A DNA stretch of 34,454 nucleotides from an alpha proteobacterium SCGC AAA536-G10 (lineage in GTDB: Bacteria > Pseudomonadota > Alphaproteobacteria > Puniceispirillales > Marisalimonadaceae): the NCBI GenBank assembly GCA_905182395.1, contig CAJJBL010000019.1:1-34454 (forward strand), read 5' to 3'. Numbering within the stretch: position 1 is the stretch's first letter; each line of letters starts with the position of its first letter. The position numbers and the translations under genes were made by a program. Below are positions 7,297-15,964 of the stretch, piece after piece. The notes under the pieces were generated by a model, which made no database searches, was not told the origin of the DNA, and saw only the letters and a list, made by a program, of their open reading frames with translations.

Positions 7297-8058
7297 TTAG
7301 TTATTTAATTTTCTCATATCACAATACTCTTCTGCAGTCATATAATGATAGGTTACATTTTCATAATTAATCTTTATTGGCTCTGGATCAACAATTTCTA
7401 CATCTATTCCCATAGTAATAGCTTTTCTTAAGGCCATCGAAGTAATGTTAACACTAAAAGAAGTACCAATAAAAATAATTTTACTAGCTGAAGCCATCCA
7501 AGTTTCAGCTTCTGAAATCCTATAAAGCTCTGTATACATTTCATCAAATAATAAAACATATGGTTTTAAAGAAATATTTTTTTCAGGTCTAAAATTTAGA
7601 TTTTTATTAATATTTATATTAAATTTCTTTAGTAATTTTTTTTTTAATAACTCTTGGCTATAATTTTTTGGAGTAATTAAATCATCCCAAGAAGCATCAA
7701 ATGGAGTTTGAATTTCCATTTCATCTTTATAAATAATTACTTTATCCAACCTACCGTGAATTGAAATATAATTTTGATTACCTGCCTTCCCATCTAAACC
7801 ATCAATATTTTGTGTGATTAATTTTTTATCTGATAACCAATAGTGAGCGGAATTAGGTTTTACATCTTTATATGAAGCAAACCTTTTATAATACCATATG
7901 AGAAATTCTTCAGGGTTATTCACATACATTGATCTGGTAGCCATTTCTTGAGGGGTATAGTTAACACTTCCAATCGTCCAAAAGCCATCAGAGCCACGAA
8001 AAGTAGGAATACCACTGCTAGCGCTCACACCTGCACCTGTAATAAATAATTCGGACAA
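7297..8058 (-). CDS. Sir2-family NAD-dependent deacylase-like protein lacking zinc cysteines
   Basis: This 253-residue sirtuin has the NAD-binding motif GAGVSASSGIPTFRG (8-22), TQNIDGLD (82-89) and the catalytic histidine H101 in SIHG. It also has FDEMY (171-175) in place of the usual GE-M-P loop, and GTSFSVNIT (198-206). Sirtuins normally hold a zinc ion with four cysteines between the catalytic His and the GTS loop. Here that region (102-167) has none, and the only cysteine of the protein lies near the C-terminus. The protein may still be a deacylase or may bind NAD or ADP-ribose in another role. The start is TTG with an AGG about ten bases upstream; no ATG precedes the glycine-rich motif. 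It is convergent with the thioesterase gene. Confidence 0.85.
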   Translation of the reverse strand: MSELFITGAGVSASSGIPTFRGSDGFWTIGSVNYTPQEMATRSMYVNNPEEFLIWYYKRFASYKDVKPNSAHYWLSDKKLITQNIDGLDGKAGNQNYISIHGRLDKVIIYKDEMEIQTPFDASWDDLITPKNYSQELLKKKLLKKFNININKNLNFRPEKNISLKPYVLLFDEMYTELYRISEAETWMASASKIIFIGTSFSVNITSMALRKAITMGIDVEIVDPEPIKINYENVTYHYMTAEEYCDMRKLNN

Positions 8059-8174
8059 ATTAAAAAACCTAAAAGATGTTGTTAATAATAAAAAAATTAT
8101 GTACTTAATTTAATATTATTATTAATTATAAAATTTTCAAATCATTAAAATAAGATAATTTCATTGGTGCTTTT

Positions 8175-8462
8175 ATGTTTTTTTTTAAAACTATATTGTT
8201 AATATTATTTTTTTCTAGCCAAGGGTTATCATCTAGTTGGAATTTTAGGTCTAATTTAGATTTAAATCCACCTTATATTAAATGTGTAGAGGCTATAGCT
8301 AATGGAAAAGACATGGGTCCTGTATCACTAAAAAATAGAAAACAATATACGAAGTATTTTTTTGAAAATCATATTTATGAAATAATAATTAATAGTTCCT
8401 TCATGACATGTGTAAGAGTTGACTTAAGCAAAAAACAAAAACCATACCCTTTAAGCAAATAA
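8175..8462 (+). CDS. Small secreted protein, unknown function
   Basis: This 95-residue protein has a likely Sec signal peptide (about residues 1-19, MFFFKTILLILFFSSQGLS) followed by a small mature domain. That domain has two cysteines (near residues 37 and 79) that could form a disulphide in the periplasm. The segment PPYIKCVEAIANGKDMG and the Lys-rich tail match no family I know. It starts with ATG; only a weak GGTG stands upstream. It is transcribed away from the sirtuin gene across a 116-base AT-rich gap and ends five bases before the convergent GFA gene. Its size and tight packing between neighbours favour a real gene. Confidence 0.6.
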   Translation: MFFFKTILLILFFSSQGLSSSWNFRSNLDLNPPYIKCVEAIANGKDMGPVSLKNRKQYTKYFFENHIYEIIINSSFMTCVRVDLSKKQKPYPLSK

Positions 8463-8467
8463 TAACA

Positions 8468-8893
8468 TTACTCATCTAGAATTTCACCGCTACCCCCAAA
8501 GTCTTTAGGAAAATCTTTAAATTTAGGAAGTCCGTCTTTAATTGGCAAAATTGTACTTTCATAATTTATATGAGCGGTAGGTTTGAATTCAAAACTTTCT
8601 AAAATAGAACTATAAACATCTATTACACCATATGTATTTCTATGATCCGTAAATAAATGTCCTCCGCATTTAGTACACCATTTTCTATCATGGCCATCAC
8701 TTAATGAAAATTGATCTATTAATTCTTTGCCTTTTGTAATTTTTAATTGATCAGGTTTAAAAAGAGTTGCTCCACACACAGGGCTGGCAGACCATGAACG
8801 ACAAATCTTACAATGACAAACCATCATTGCCATAGCATCACCATCAACTTCAAGGTTAACCGAGCCACACATACATTTTCCTTTATAAACCAT
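8468..8893 (-). CDS. GFA-family (glutathione-dependent formaldehyde-activating/CENP-V-like) zinc protein
   Basis: This 141-residue protein has the beta-tent GFA/CENP-V fold signature. The cysteines are C7 and C9 (KCMCGSV), C26, C28 and C31 (VCHCKICRSWSASP) and C73 and C76 (WCTKCGGHLF), the usual structural and catalytic zinc sets. The founding member was proposed to promote S-hydroxymethylglutathione formation; most relatives have no proven reaction. Length is typical. AGGAGG lies upstream of the ATG, just beyond 8893. It stands alone on the minus strand, divergent from the ABC transporter genes. The nearby aldehyde dehydrogenase and glutathione transferase would fit a role in aldehyde or thiol chemistry, but this is only inference. 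Confidence 0.88.
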   Translation of the reverse strand: MVYKGKCMCGSVNLEVDGDAMAMMVCHCKICRSWSASPVCGATLFKPDQLKITKGKELIDQFSLSDGHDRKWCTKCGGHLFTDHRNTYGVIDVYSSILESFEFKPTAHINYESTILPIKDGLPKFKDFPKDFGGSGEILDE

Positions 8894-8982
8894 TACAGCC
8901 TCCTAAAAATTTTAAAAACTACTATCAATATATTAAAAGAAATGTAAAACAACAAGTATACTTTTTAAACAGGAATTAAATT

Positions 8983-9903
8983 TTGAATATAATAGTTTCT
9001 ATAAAAAACTTAAAAAAAATATATAAAAACAACCTTGTTGCTATTAATAATTTAAATTTAGATATTTTTGAAGGAGAAATAATTGCTCTTCTAGGACCTA
9101 ATGGCGCAGGAAAAACAACATTAATATCTACTATATGTGGCCTTTCTTCCATTTCAAGCGGATCAATTAAAGTAAAAAGCTTTGATGTAGTCGATGAGTA
9201 TAGAAAAACAAGAGAAATCATTGGCCTTGTTCCTCAAGAATTAGCTCTTGAGCCATTTGAAAAAGTAATTAATTCTATTAAATTTTCCAGAAGATTATTT
9301 GGAAAAAAAAATGACCCAATATATCTTGATAATCTTTTAAAAAAATTACATTTATTTGATAAAAAAAATGAAACTATAAAGTCTCTTTCAGGTGGAATGA
9401 AAAGAAGAGTTTTAATCGCTAAAGCATTAAGTCACAACCCCAAAATACTTTTTTTAGATGAACCTACTGCAGGTGTTGATGTAGAGCTTAGAAAAGATAT
9501 GTGGGATATAATTAAAGAGTTAAAAAAAGACGGAGTAACCATTATCTTAACTACTCACTACATAGAAGAAGCAGAAATGATAGCGGATAGAATAGGTATT
9601 ATAAATAATGGAGACCTATTATTAGTTGAAGAAAAACAAAGCCTTATAAAGAGAATGAGTATAAAGACCTTAAAAGTTAATTTAAAGAAATCTATAGCTA
9701 AAATACCTAATAAATTAAAAAGTTATAAATTGAAACTTGATGTTACTGGAAATTATTTTTTATATAATTATAAAACAGGGTTAGAAAAAACAGGGATCAC
9801 ATCCCTGCTTTCAGACATGAGTTCAATTGGTATGGAGCTTCAAGATATTCAAACAAAACAAACTTCCTTAGAAGATATTTTTGTTAAGATAATAAAGGAC
9901 TAA
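8983..9903 (+). CDS. ABC-2 type transporter, ATP-binding protein
   Basis: This 306-residue ATPase powers an exporter together with the permease gene that starts three bases later. It has Walker A GPNGAGKTT (38-46), the Q-loop (VPQE), the signature LSGGM (135-139), Walker B ILFLDEP (D159, catalytic E160) and an H-loop in TTHYIEEA. The C-terminal extension (about 220-306) is typical of DrrA/NodI/YadG-like subunits. The start is TTG, preceded by AGGA eight bases upstream. A TATACT box at 8957-8962 may be the -10 element. Near the 3' end, 9791-9807 is a perfect 7-bp palindrome inside the reading frame. The exported substrate is not evident. Confidence 0.93.
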   Translation: MNIIVSIKNLKKIYKNNLVAINNLNLDIFEGEIIALLGPNGAGKTTLISTICGLSSISSGSIKVKSFDVVDEYRKTREIIGLVPQELALEPFEKVINSIKFSRRLFGKKNDPIYLDNLLKKLHLFDKKNETIKSLSGGMKRRVLIAKALSHNPKILFLDEPTAGVDVELRKDMWDIIKELKKDGVTIILTTHYIEEAEMIADRIGIINNGDLLLVEEKQSLIKRMSIKTLKVNLKKSIAKIPNKLKSYKLKLDVTGNYFLYNYKTGLEKTGITSLLSDMSSIGMELQDIQTKQTSLEDIFVKIIKD

Positions 9904-9906
9904 TTA

Positions 9907-10668
9907 ATGAATTTACAAGGTATACTTGCAATTTATATATATGAAATGAATAGATCGTTTAGAACACTAATACAAAGCCTAGTGTCACCAGTTCTTTCTA
10001 CTATGCTCTATTTTATAGTATTTGGATCTGCCATTGGATCAAGAATGGAAATGATAGATGGAGTTTCATATGGAGCTTTTATTGTTCCTGGACTTATAAT
10101 GTTAACTGTGCAGATGCAAAGTGTTGCAAATGCTTCTTTTGGTATTTATTTCCCTAAGTTCATTGGCACAACATATGAATTATTATCGGCACCACTTTCT
10201 TTTATAGAAATTGTTATAGGATATGTCGGAGCTGCCGCAACTAAATCCTTTTCAATAGGCATCATTATATTACTAACATCAAATTTATTTGTGCATATTG
10301 ATATTATTCATCCCTTTTTTATGATCTTTTTTTTATTAATCACATGCATAACATTTAGCTTGCTTGGGTTTATTATTGGAATAATTTCAGATAATTTTGA
10401 ACAATTAAATATAGTACCTATGTTAATAATCACCCCTTTGGTATTTTTAGGTGGTAGTTTTTATACAATAAATATGCTTCCTGAGTTTTGGCAAAATATC
10501 GCTTTATTAAACCCTGCAGTTTATTTAATATCTGGCTTTAGATGGGCTTTTTTTGGAATTGGTGATGTGCCTATTATGACAAGTGTGTTTACTATCTTAA
10601 CTTTCACTATTTTATGTGTTTTAATTATATGGCGTATATTCAAAACAGGTTATAAAATAAAAACTTAA
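9907..10668 (+). CDS. ABC-2 type transporter, permease
   Basis: This 253-residue membrane protein has six predicted spans and the ABC-2 permease layout. An amphipathic start (YIYEMNRSFRTLIQS) leads into the first span. A cytoplasmic segment GTTYELLSAPLSFIEIVIGY corresponds to the coupling-helix region. A late motif (LGGSFYTINMLPEFWQNIALLNPAVYLI) is characteristic of YadH/DrrB-like permeases. It pairs with the ATPase encoded directly upstream to form an inner-membrane exporter, probably as a homodimer of each subunit. Translation is likely coupled, given the three-base gap. Substrate is unknown; lipids, polysaccharides or drugs are handled by relatives. Confidence 0.92.
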   Translation: MNLQGILAIYIYEMNRSFRTLIQSLVSPVLSTMLYFIVFGSAIGSRMEMIDGVSYGAFIVPGLIMLTVQMQSVANASFGIYFPKFIGTTYELLSAPLSFIEIVIGYVGAAATKSFSIGIIILLTSNLFVHIDIIHPFFMIFFLLITCITFSLLGFIIGIISDNFEQLNIVPMLIITPLVFLGGSFYTINMLPEFWQNIALLNPAVYLISGFRWAFFGIGDVPIMTSVFTILTFTILCVLIIWRIFKTGYKIKT

Positions 10669-10702
10669 TTGTAATAATTAAATATAAATTAAAGGTTACA
10701 AT

Positions 10703-11338
10703 ATGAAACTATACAACTTTACTCCTGCAGCAAATGCACAAAGAATTCAAATGTTTTTAATTGAAAAAAATATCGAAATTGAAACAATTCAATTAAACGT
10801 AAGAGAAGATGAGATTTTTAAAGAGCCCTACAATACAATGAACCCTTTTAACTGTATTCCTTTTTTAGAATTAGATGATGGAACCATTATTTGTGAAACA
10901 ATGTCTATATGTAGATACCTTGAAGAACTTTATCCTGAACCATGTTTGTTTGGAACAAACTCTAAAGAACGTGCTCTTATTGATATGTGGAATAGACGAT
11001 TAGAACTTGATGGTTTTTTACCTTTAATACATTCACTAAGAAATAAAACATCATTCTTCATAGGCAAAGTAATTCCTGGAACCCGAAATGAAGTTAAACA
11101 GTTACCAGAGTTAGTCCAACGTGGAATAGAAATGTTTGAAATATTATTAGATAGAATAGACCCACATTTATTAAATAATCAATTTATTTCAGGTAACAAT
11201 TTTTCTGTAGCAGATATCACAGGTCATTTTATGATGAACTTGTCTAAAATTTTAAAAATAGAAATTAAAAATGATTATCCAAACGTTTATAGATGGCAAT
11301 ATGAACTTTCAACAAGACAATCAGTTAACATTAACTAA
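10703..11338 (+). CDS. Glutathione S-transferase family protein
   Basis: This 211-residue protein has an N-terminal thioredoxin-like domain (about 1-80) and an all-helical C-terminal domain (about 90-205). The glutathione site is recognisable: NPFNCIPFLELDDGT carries the cis-proline, and the following CETMSICRYLEELYP has the E-T pair in place of the usual E-S. The C-terminal FSVADITGHF matches the conserved N-capping/hydrophobic staple (S/T-x-x-D). The N-terminal catalytic residue is not obvious; the first loop reads TPAANAQRI. AAGGT lies before the ATG. An SDR dehydrogenase gene follows after 24 bases on the same strand, so the two are probably cotranscribed. A detoxification or isomerase role is likely; the substrate is open. 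Confidence 0.88.
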   Translation: MKLYNFTPAANAQRIQMFLIEKNIEIETIQLNVREDEIFKEPYNTMNPFNCIPFLELDDGTIICETMSICRYLEELYPEPCLFGTNSKERALIDMWNRRLELDGFLPLIHSLRNKTSFFIGKVIPGTRNEVKQLPELVQRGIEMFEILLDRIDPHLLNNQFISGNNFSVADITGHFMMNLSKILKIEIKNDYPNVYRWQYELSTRQSVNIN

Positions 11339-11362
11339 TAAATTACTATTAAAGAATTCAAT

Positions 11363-12121
11363 TTGAACAACTCTTATACAAATTTAGCAATAATTACAGG
11401 TGCTGCAAGGGGGATAGGACTTGCTACTGCTAACCTTTTTAAAGAAAATGGATACAAAGTTGCTTTAGTTGATATAGATGGGGATGAATTAAATAAGCTA
11501 AATACAGATGAAAACATGAAATCTTTTTGCTTTGATATTTCAAAATCAAGTCACCTGGATCAATTGTATGTAGATATATTAAAATGGCATAGTAATATTA
11601 ATGTCTTGGTAAATAACGCAGGAGTTGCTGACTTTGGAAATATTGAAGACACAAGTTTTGAACGTTGGAATAAGGTAATAAACACTAATTTAAATGGTGT
11701 TTTTTTATGCTCTCAAAAAGTTATCCCTTATTTGAAGATATCTAAAGGAAACATCATCAACATAGCTTCAATATCTGGATTAAGAGCTTCAACATTGAGA
11801 GTTGCATATGGAACTTCAAAAGCAGCTGTGATGCAATTAACAAAACAACAAGCAGCTGAACTAGGTGAATTTGGAATAAGAGTTAATTGCATAGCTCCTG
11901 GACCAGTTAAAACAAAATTAGCAATGGCTGTTCACACTCAAGATATTGTAGATGCTTATCACGATGCAATACCATTAAATAGATATGGAACTGAAATTGA
12001 GATTGCTAACGGAATTTATTTTTTAGCTTCAGATAAAGCAAGTTATATAACTGGTCAAATATTAGCTGTAGATGGGGGATTTGAATCTACTGGAGTAGGA
12101 TTACCTTCACTAAGAAAATAA
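11363..12121 (+). CDS. SDR-family NAD(P)-dependent oxidoreductase
   Basis: This 252-residue classical short-chain dehydrogenase has the cofactor motif TGAARGIG (12-19), an acidic residue after strand 2 (LVDIDGDE, suggesting NAD preference), NNAGV, the catalytic Ser in NIASISG, and Y-G-T-S-K for the Tyr-Lys pair. PGPVKT follows, and the C-terminal SYITGQILAVDGGF is standard for FabG-like enzymes. The start is TTG; no ATG precedes the glycine motif, and the ribosome site is weak (AAAGAA). It is 24 bases downstream of the glutathione transferase gene. It probably oxidises or reduces a small alcohol/ketone; the substrate cannot be told. Confidence 0.9.
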   Translation: MNNSYTNLAIITGAARGIGLATANLFKENGYKVALVDIDGDELNKLNTDENMKSFCFDISKSSHLDQLYVDILKWHSNINVLVNNAGVADFGNIEDTSFERWNKVINTNLNGVFLCSQKVIPYLKISKGNIINIASISGLRASTLRVAYGTSKAAVMQLTKQQAAELGEFGIRVNCIAPGPVKTKLAMAVHTQDIVDAYHDAIPLNRYGTEIEIANGIYFLASDKASYITGQILAVDGGFESTGVGLPSLRK

Positions 12122-12168
12122 ATATTTTTTTATAAGATTTATGTTTAATAATTATTTACAATAAGTTT

Positions 12169-13410
12169 ATGAAAATAGTATTAATTATTATAATTTTAAA
12201 TTTATTGTTTATATTCCCTTCGTTCTCAAATTCAATTGAAATAAAATATTCTAAAATTAATGAATTACATAATAATTTTTGTAATAAATTAACAAATAAT
12301 ATTTTATTAAAGGAAAATCATATTTGGTTTATAAAAAACATTAATAAAAATAAATATATAATTGAAAACAAACAAAATAAATTAAAAATTAATATAATTT
12401 TGCTTAAGAGATCCAAGAAAATACAAAAGTTAATTTTCACTTTTTTTAATAAACAAGAAAAGCCAGCTTTTGAAATCAGATCTAATAAAAATTGTGAATT
12501 TAAAACTATTCGCAAAATTATTTATAATCAAAAAAACATTGCTATTGAAATACAATCACAAAACATTGAAACAAATAAAATTGATTATAAAGAAACCTTA
12601 AATCCTAAATTACCTAAAGGAATATCTAATAATAAAAACATAATCGCCTTAATAGATACAGGAGTTAATTACACCCTCCCCCAATTACACAAAAATATTG
12701 CTTTTCAAAATAAAAAATTATTAGGCTATGATTTTTGGGATAACGATAATTTTCCATTTGATCAAGACCCTAGAAATAATCCTTTTTATCCCAGACATCA
12801 CGGCACAACTGTTTTTAGTGTACTATCAAGAGAAGCACCAAAATCAACCATTGCTATATATAGGTTTCCAGCTTTAAATATGTGTAAATTCAAAGAACTT
12901 ATTGAACATATTGCTAAAAATTCAATTAGGATTGTGAATTTATCTATGGGATCATCTAACATAAATGACTGGTTATGCTTTCAAGAAGCCGCTTTGAAGA
13001 ATAATAAAATTATTTTTGTAGTCTCAGCTGGCAATAATGGTTTTGATATAGATAAAAATCCAATATACCCAGCTTCTCTAAAATTAGATAACATTATTAC
13101 TGTAACATCCTCTGACCTTAATGGAAGAGTTGGAAGAGGATCTAATATTGGCAATATATCAATAGACTTTATGCTTCCTGCTGAAAGAGTTGAAGTCATA
13201 GACCATAGAGGAGTTAAAGCTTTTACAGGTGGAACAAGTTATGCAGCTCCAAGATTGACGGCAATGATATCTCGCTTAATAACTGCTAATCCAGGTATTA
13301 GCAATGAAGACATATTAAAAATTCTAAAAAAACGATCCATAAAATCAAATAAAAAAGTTACTAAATATGGATGGATACCTGATCCATTAGATAATTATTT
13401 GTTTAATTAA
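12169..13410 (+). CDS. Secreted subtilisin-like (S8) serine protease
   Basis: This 413-residue protein begins with a signal peptide (about 1-20). A Lys/Asn-rich N-terminal region (21-150) of unknown fold, perhaps a propeptide, follows. The catalytic domain (about 155-400) has all four key residues: D163 in LIDTGVN, H211 in RHHGTTV, the oxyanion N289 in SAGNNG and S357 in GGTSYAAP. It should therefore be an active subtilase in the periplasm or outside the cell. The N-terminal third is especially AT-rich, with runs of Asn, Lys and Ile. Its stop overlaps the stop of the convergent trypsin-like protease gene by three bases. The pairing of two secreted proteases may mean a shared role, but the substrates are unknown. 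Confidence 0.88.
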   Translation: MKIVLIIIILNLLFIFPSFSNSIEIKYSKINELHNNFCNKLTNNILLKENHIWFIKNINKNKYIIENKQNKLKINIILLKRSKKIQKLIFTFFNKQEKPAFEIRSNKNCEFKTIRKIIYNQKNIAIEIQSQNIETNKIDYKETLNPKLPKGISNNKNIIALIDTGVNYTLPQLHKNIAFQNKKLLGYDFWDNDNFPFDQDPRNNPFYPRHHGTTVFSVLSREAPKSTIAIYRFPALNMCKFKELIEHIAKNSIRIVNLSMGSSNINDWLCFQEAALKNNKIIFVVSAGNNGFDIDKNPIYPASLKLDNIITVTSSDLNGRVGRGSNIGNISIDFMLPAERVEVIDHRGVKAFTGGTSYAAPRLTAMISRLITANPGISNEDILKILKKRSIKSNKKVTKYGWIPDPLDNYLFN

Positions 13411-14546
13411 TTTTTAAAAGCGTTTTCTATAAACTTCTTAGCCATTGGTAAAGCATCTTTATTATATAATGAAATAAGGCTAAGAACTTTTTCTGACATC
13501 TTTTTATCTTTTGATAATCCAGCAACTTGTACTGCAAGCCTTAATACTTGAGGATCTTCTGGTAAGATTTTTAAAAGTTTAAGAATTATTGGTTTTTCTT
13601 CTTTAATTTTTCTATCTAAATGATAAGATATAGCCAAAGAAAGAAGTGAATTTGGGCTCATTGGATCTAATTTCACTGACCTTTCCAAGAATTTAATAGA
13701 CTTTTCTATATCACCTAATCTTCCGAAAGTTTGGCCAGCCTGATCAATAAGCTGTTTATTATTAGATTTCCAACAATAATCATAAATATTATCGATTAAT
13801 ATAAGATCTGGATTTCTTTGAATATGAAATGCAGTTTCCAAGTTATCTGCACATAATCTTATGAATTTACCAATATTATAAAAATCATCATCATTTTTTA
13901 AACTTATGTTTTTAAAAATACCATTTAAAGCCTGTATAGGGATAACTTCATTGATATTACCGTCACCAGAAGCCAAAAAGCCAATTAGATTACCAACGTC
14001 ATCCAAGACTGCCCCACCACTATTACCTGGAAAGCTTTGGGCTTTAGTATGAATTCTAGACTGAATACTCTCACTAAAAATTGGATAGACTATTATCTTA
14101 TCTTTTTTATATATTCTATTAGATTTTCTACCTTGATCAAACCCGACTACTCTTATCATTCCTTTTGGAGGGATGTTTCCTTTTTGAGAAATAGATAAGA
14201 TTAATTTATCATCAGGTTTGATATCTTTTTTAATAGATAACAAAACAAGATCAACAGGATAATTATGAGGAATTGGAAATGCTTTTTTAATTTCACCATT
14301 GTTAAATCTAATAACAACTTCTGAATAATCTTCAACAACATGCCTATTTGTAACAATAAAATTATTATCAATAATAGTACCACTAGCAATCATCATTGGA
14401 GTTTTAATACCAACAACCTTATCTAACATGTCACATATTTTTTTTATTTCTACACATGCAGATGCATTAGAAAGCAACAAAAAATAAGAAATAAATGATA
14501 TAAAAATAAGTAAATATAATTCTTTATTAAACTTTTTAAAAAGCAT
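13407..14546 (-). CDS. Secreted trypsin-like (S1C) serine protease with C-terminal TPR repeats
   Basis: This 379-residue protein has a hydrophobic signal segment (about 10-30) ending in NASAC, which could be a signal-peptidase I site. The protease domain shows a complete triad: H69 (TNRHVVE), D99 (YPVDLVLLS) and S176 (PGNSGGAV). There is no PDZ domain; the C-terminal part (about 265-345) carries tetratricopeptide-like helices (GDIEKSIKFLERSVKLDP and the following repeat) that may bind a partner. It resembles Do/HtrA-like peptidases by its catalytic motifs but differs in architecture. The ATG directly follows the TAA of the upstream MaoC gene (TAAATG), so translation is probably coupled, an odd pairing of a CoA hydratase with a periplasmic protease. 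Confidence 0.85.
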   Translation of the reverse strand: MLFKKFNKELYLLIFISFISYFLLLSNASACVEIKKICDMLDKVVGIKTPMMIASGTIIDNNFIVTNRHVVEDYSEVVIRFNNGEIKKAFPIPHNYPVDLVLLSIKKDIKPDDKLILSISQKGNIPPKGMIRVVGFDQGRKSNRIYKKDKIIVYPIFSESIQSRIHTKAQSFPGNSGGAVLDDVGNLIGFLASGDGNINEVIPIQALNGIFKNISLKNDDDFYNIGKFIRLCADNLETAFHIQRNPDLILIDNIYDYCWKSNNKQLIDQAGQTFGRLGDIEKSIKFLERSVKLDPMSPNSLLSLAISYHLDRKIKEEKPIILKLLKILPEDPQVLRLAVQVAGLSKDKKMSEKVLSLISLYNKDALPMAKKFIENAFKN

Positions 14547-15011
14547 TTAAAGCCTCTTTTTAATTAAATACTTATGATAACCTTTAAAAACCAGAACATC
14601 GTGTTGATTAAGAACTGTAGCTTCCATTTCAATAACACCAGTAGTTTTTTGTTCAGTAAGCTTTGTTATTCTTAACTCAGGATATAGTGTATCTTCTCTA
14701 TAAACTGGTTTTAACATTTTACCAAAAATCTCAATCATACCTATTAAGCTATCCTTAACCTCACTTGGAAATGTTCCAGCGCCAGCAGCTGTTTGCATCA
14801 AAACTTGTATGCCATGAGCCAACATATCTGGATGACCTCGTTTTTTACAATATTCAACATCATAATGAATAGGATCATTGTCACCAGAAGCAGCCTGAAA
14901 CATAGAAAAAATACCACTCGTCTGCGTTCTAGATGGTATTAAATAGCTATCATTTAAATTAAAATCTTCAAAATATTTATTAGTCGATAGATTTTTTTCT
15001 ATTTTATTCAT
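14547..15011 (-). CDS. MaoC-family (R)-hydratase-like protein
   Basis: This 154-residue single hotdog-fold protein would hydrate a trans-2-enoyl-CoA or a related acyl-CoA. The hydratase motif is intact: D44 and H49 in ASGDNDPIH, followed by a His-Gly segment (LAHGIQVLMQTAAGAG) in the overhanging helix. Its length is typical of stand-alone MaoC proteins. Its stop codon abuts the start of the S1 protease gene. The divergent SDR reductase at 15131 would fit a hydratase/dehydrogenase pair acting on acyl chains, but the 119-base gap between them shows no clear shared operator. Stand-alone MaoC proteins also act in branched dicarboxylate and polyhydroxyalkanoate metabolism. Confidence 0.85.
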   Translation of the reverse strand: MNKIEKNLSTNKYFEDFNLNDSYLIPSRTQTSGIFSMFQAASGDNDPIHYDVEYCKKRGHPDMLAHGIQVLMQTAAGAGTFPSEVKDSLIGMIEIFGKMLKPVYREDTLYPELRITKLTEQKTTGVIEMEATVLNQHDVLVFKGYHKYLIKKRL

Positions 15012-15130
15012 ATTTACAAAATATTCTTCAACTCTTAAAATAGCAAGAAATGAAATTAAAGTTTATTTTTTTAAAAAATTGTGCTGAAATTTATTATAGT
15101 TTTTTTTAATAATAATATTGGAAATCAATA

Positions 15131-15955
15131 ATGAACCGTTTAAATAAAAAAGTTGCTTTAATTACAGGTGGAGCAAAAGGATTAGGAGCGTCTATAGCCA
15201 AACATTTTTACAATGAAGGCGCTAAAGTTATAATTTGTGACAAAAATATTGAACAAGCTTCTGAAACAGCAAAAAAAGTTGATGGTAACGCATACTATAT
15301 GGATGTTTCAAATTCAAAAAATGTAGAAGATGTTTTTTTAGAAATTAAAAATAAGTTTAATAAGCTTGATATACTTGTAAATAATGCGGGTATTAATGGA
15401 TTTGAAAATCGACAGGATTTATTAGATGATAGAATTAAAAAAACAAATCTTCAAAATAAAGAAATTTTTGAAAATAACAAAATTACAAGCCACTTTGATG
15501 TGACCGTAACCATGACAGATAATGAATGGCATGAAATGATTTCAATTCATTTAAATGGTACTTTTTTTTGTACTAGAGAAGCCCTAAAAATTATGAATGA
15601 ACAAACTCAAGGTTGTATTATAAATATGGGTTCAGTTTTAGGAACAACAGGAGGCCCTTCATCTCCTCATTATTCAGCAGCTAAATCAGCTATTCTTGGA
15701 TATACAAGAGCAACAGCAAGAGAACTGGCTTCCAGAAACATAAGAGTTAATGCTATTGCTCCTGGCTACATAGACACTGACATGACAAGTGGACTTGGAG
15801 ATGTTAAAGAATTAGTTAAATCAGCAACTCCAATGAAAAAATTTGGCCAGCCTGAAGATATTGCTTGGGCAGCTGTGTATTTAGCTTCAGATGAAGCCAA
15901 GTTCATCACAGGGCAAACTCTTTCTCCTAATGGTGGATTTGTTATGAGTCAGTAA
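15131..15955 (+). CDS. SDR-family oxidoreductase (FabG-like)
   Basis: This 274-residue short-chain dehydrogenase has TGGAKGLG (12-19), an acidic residue after strand 2 (IICDKN), NNAGI, MGSVLG with the catalytic Ser, HYSAAKSA with the Tyr-Lys pair, and FITGQTLSPNGGF at the end. Compared with a minimal FabG it carries an insertion of about 25 residues after NNAGI (residues about 96-120, rich in charged residues), which probably changes the substrate lid. It ends nine bases before the convergent DsrE-like gene and is divergent from the MaoC gene. It likely acts on a 3-hydroxyacyl or other secondary alcohol; the substrate is not readable. Confidence 0.9.
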   Translation: MNRLNKKVALITGGAKGLGASIAKHFYNEGAKVIICDKNIEQASETAKKVDGNAYYMDVSNSKNVEDVFLEIKNKFNKLDILVNNAGINGFENRQDLLDDRIKKTNLQNKEIFENNKITSHFDVTVTMTDNEWHEMISIHLNGTFFCTREALKIMNEQTQGCIINMGSVLGTTGGPSSPHYSAAKSAILGYTRATARELASRNIRVNAIAPGYIDTDMTSGLGDVKELVKSATPMKKFGQPEDIAWAAVYLASDEAKFITGQTLSPNGGFVMSQ

Positions 15956-15964
15956 AACAATCTT

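Noticed and set aside
9791-9807. CAGGGAT/ATCCCTG palindrome in the ABC ATPase gene
   Set aside because: It lies inside the reading frame, has no U tract after it and the gene continues 96 bases, so a terminator is unlikely.
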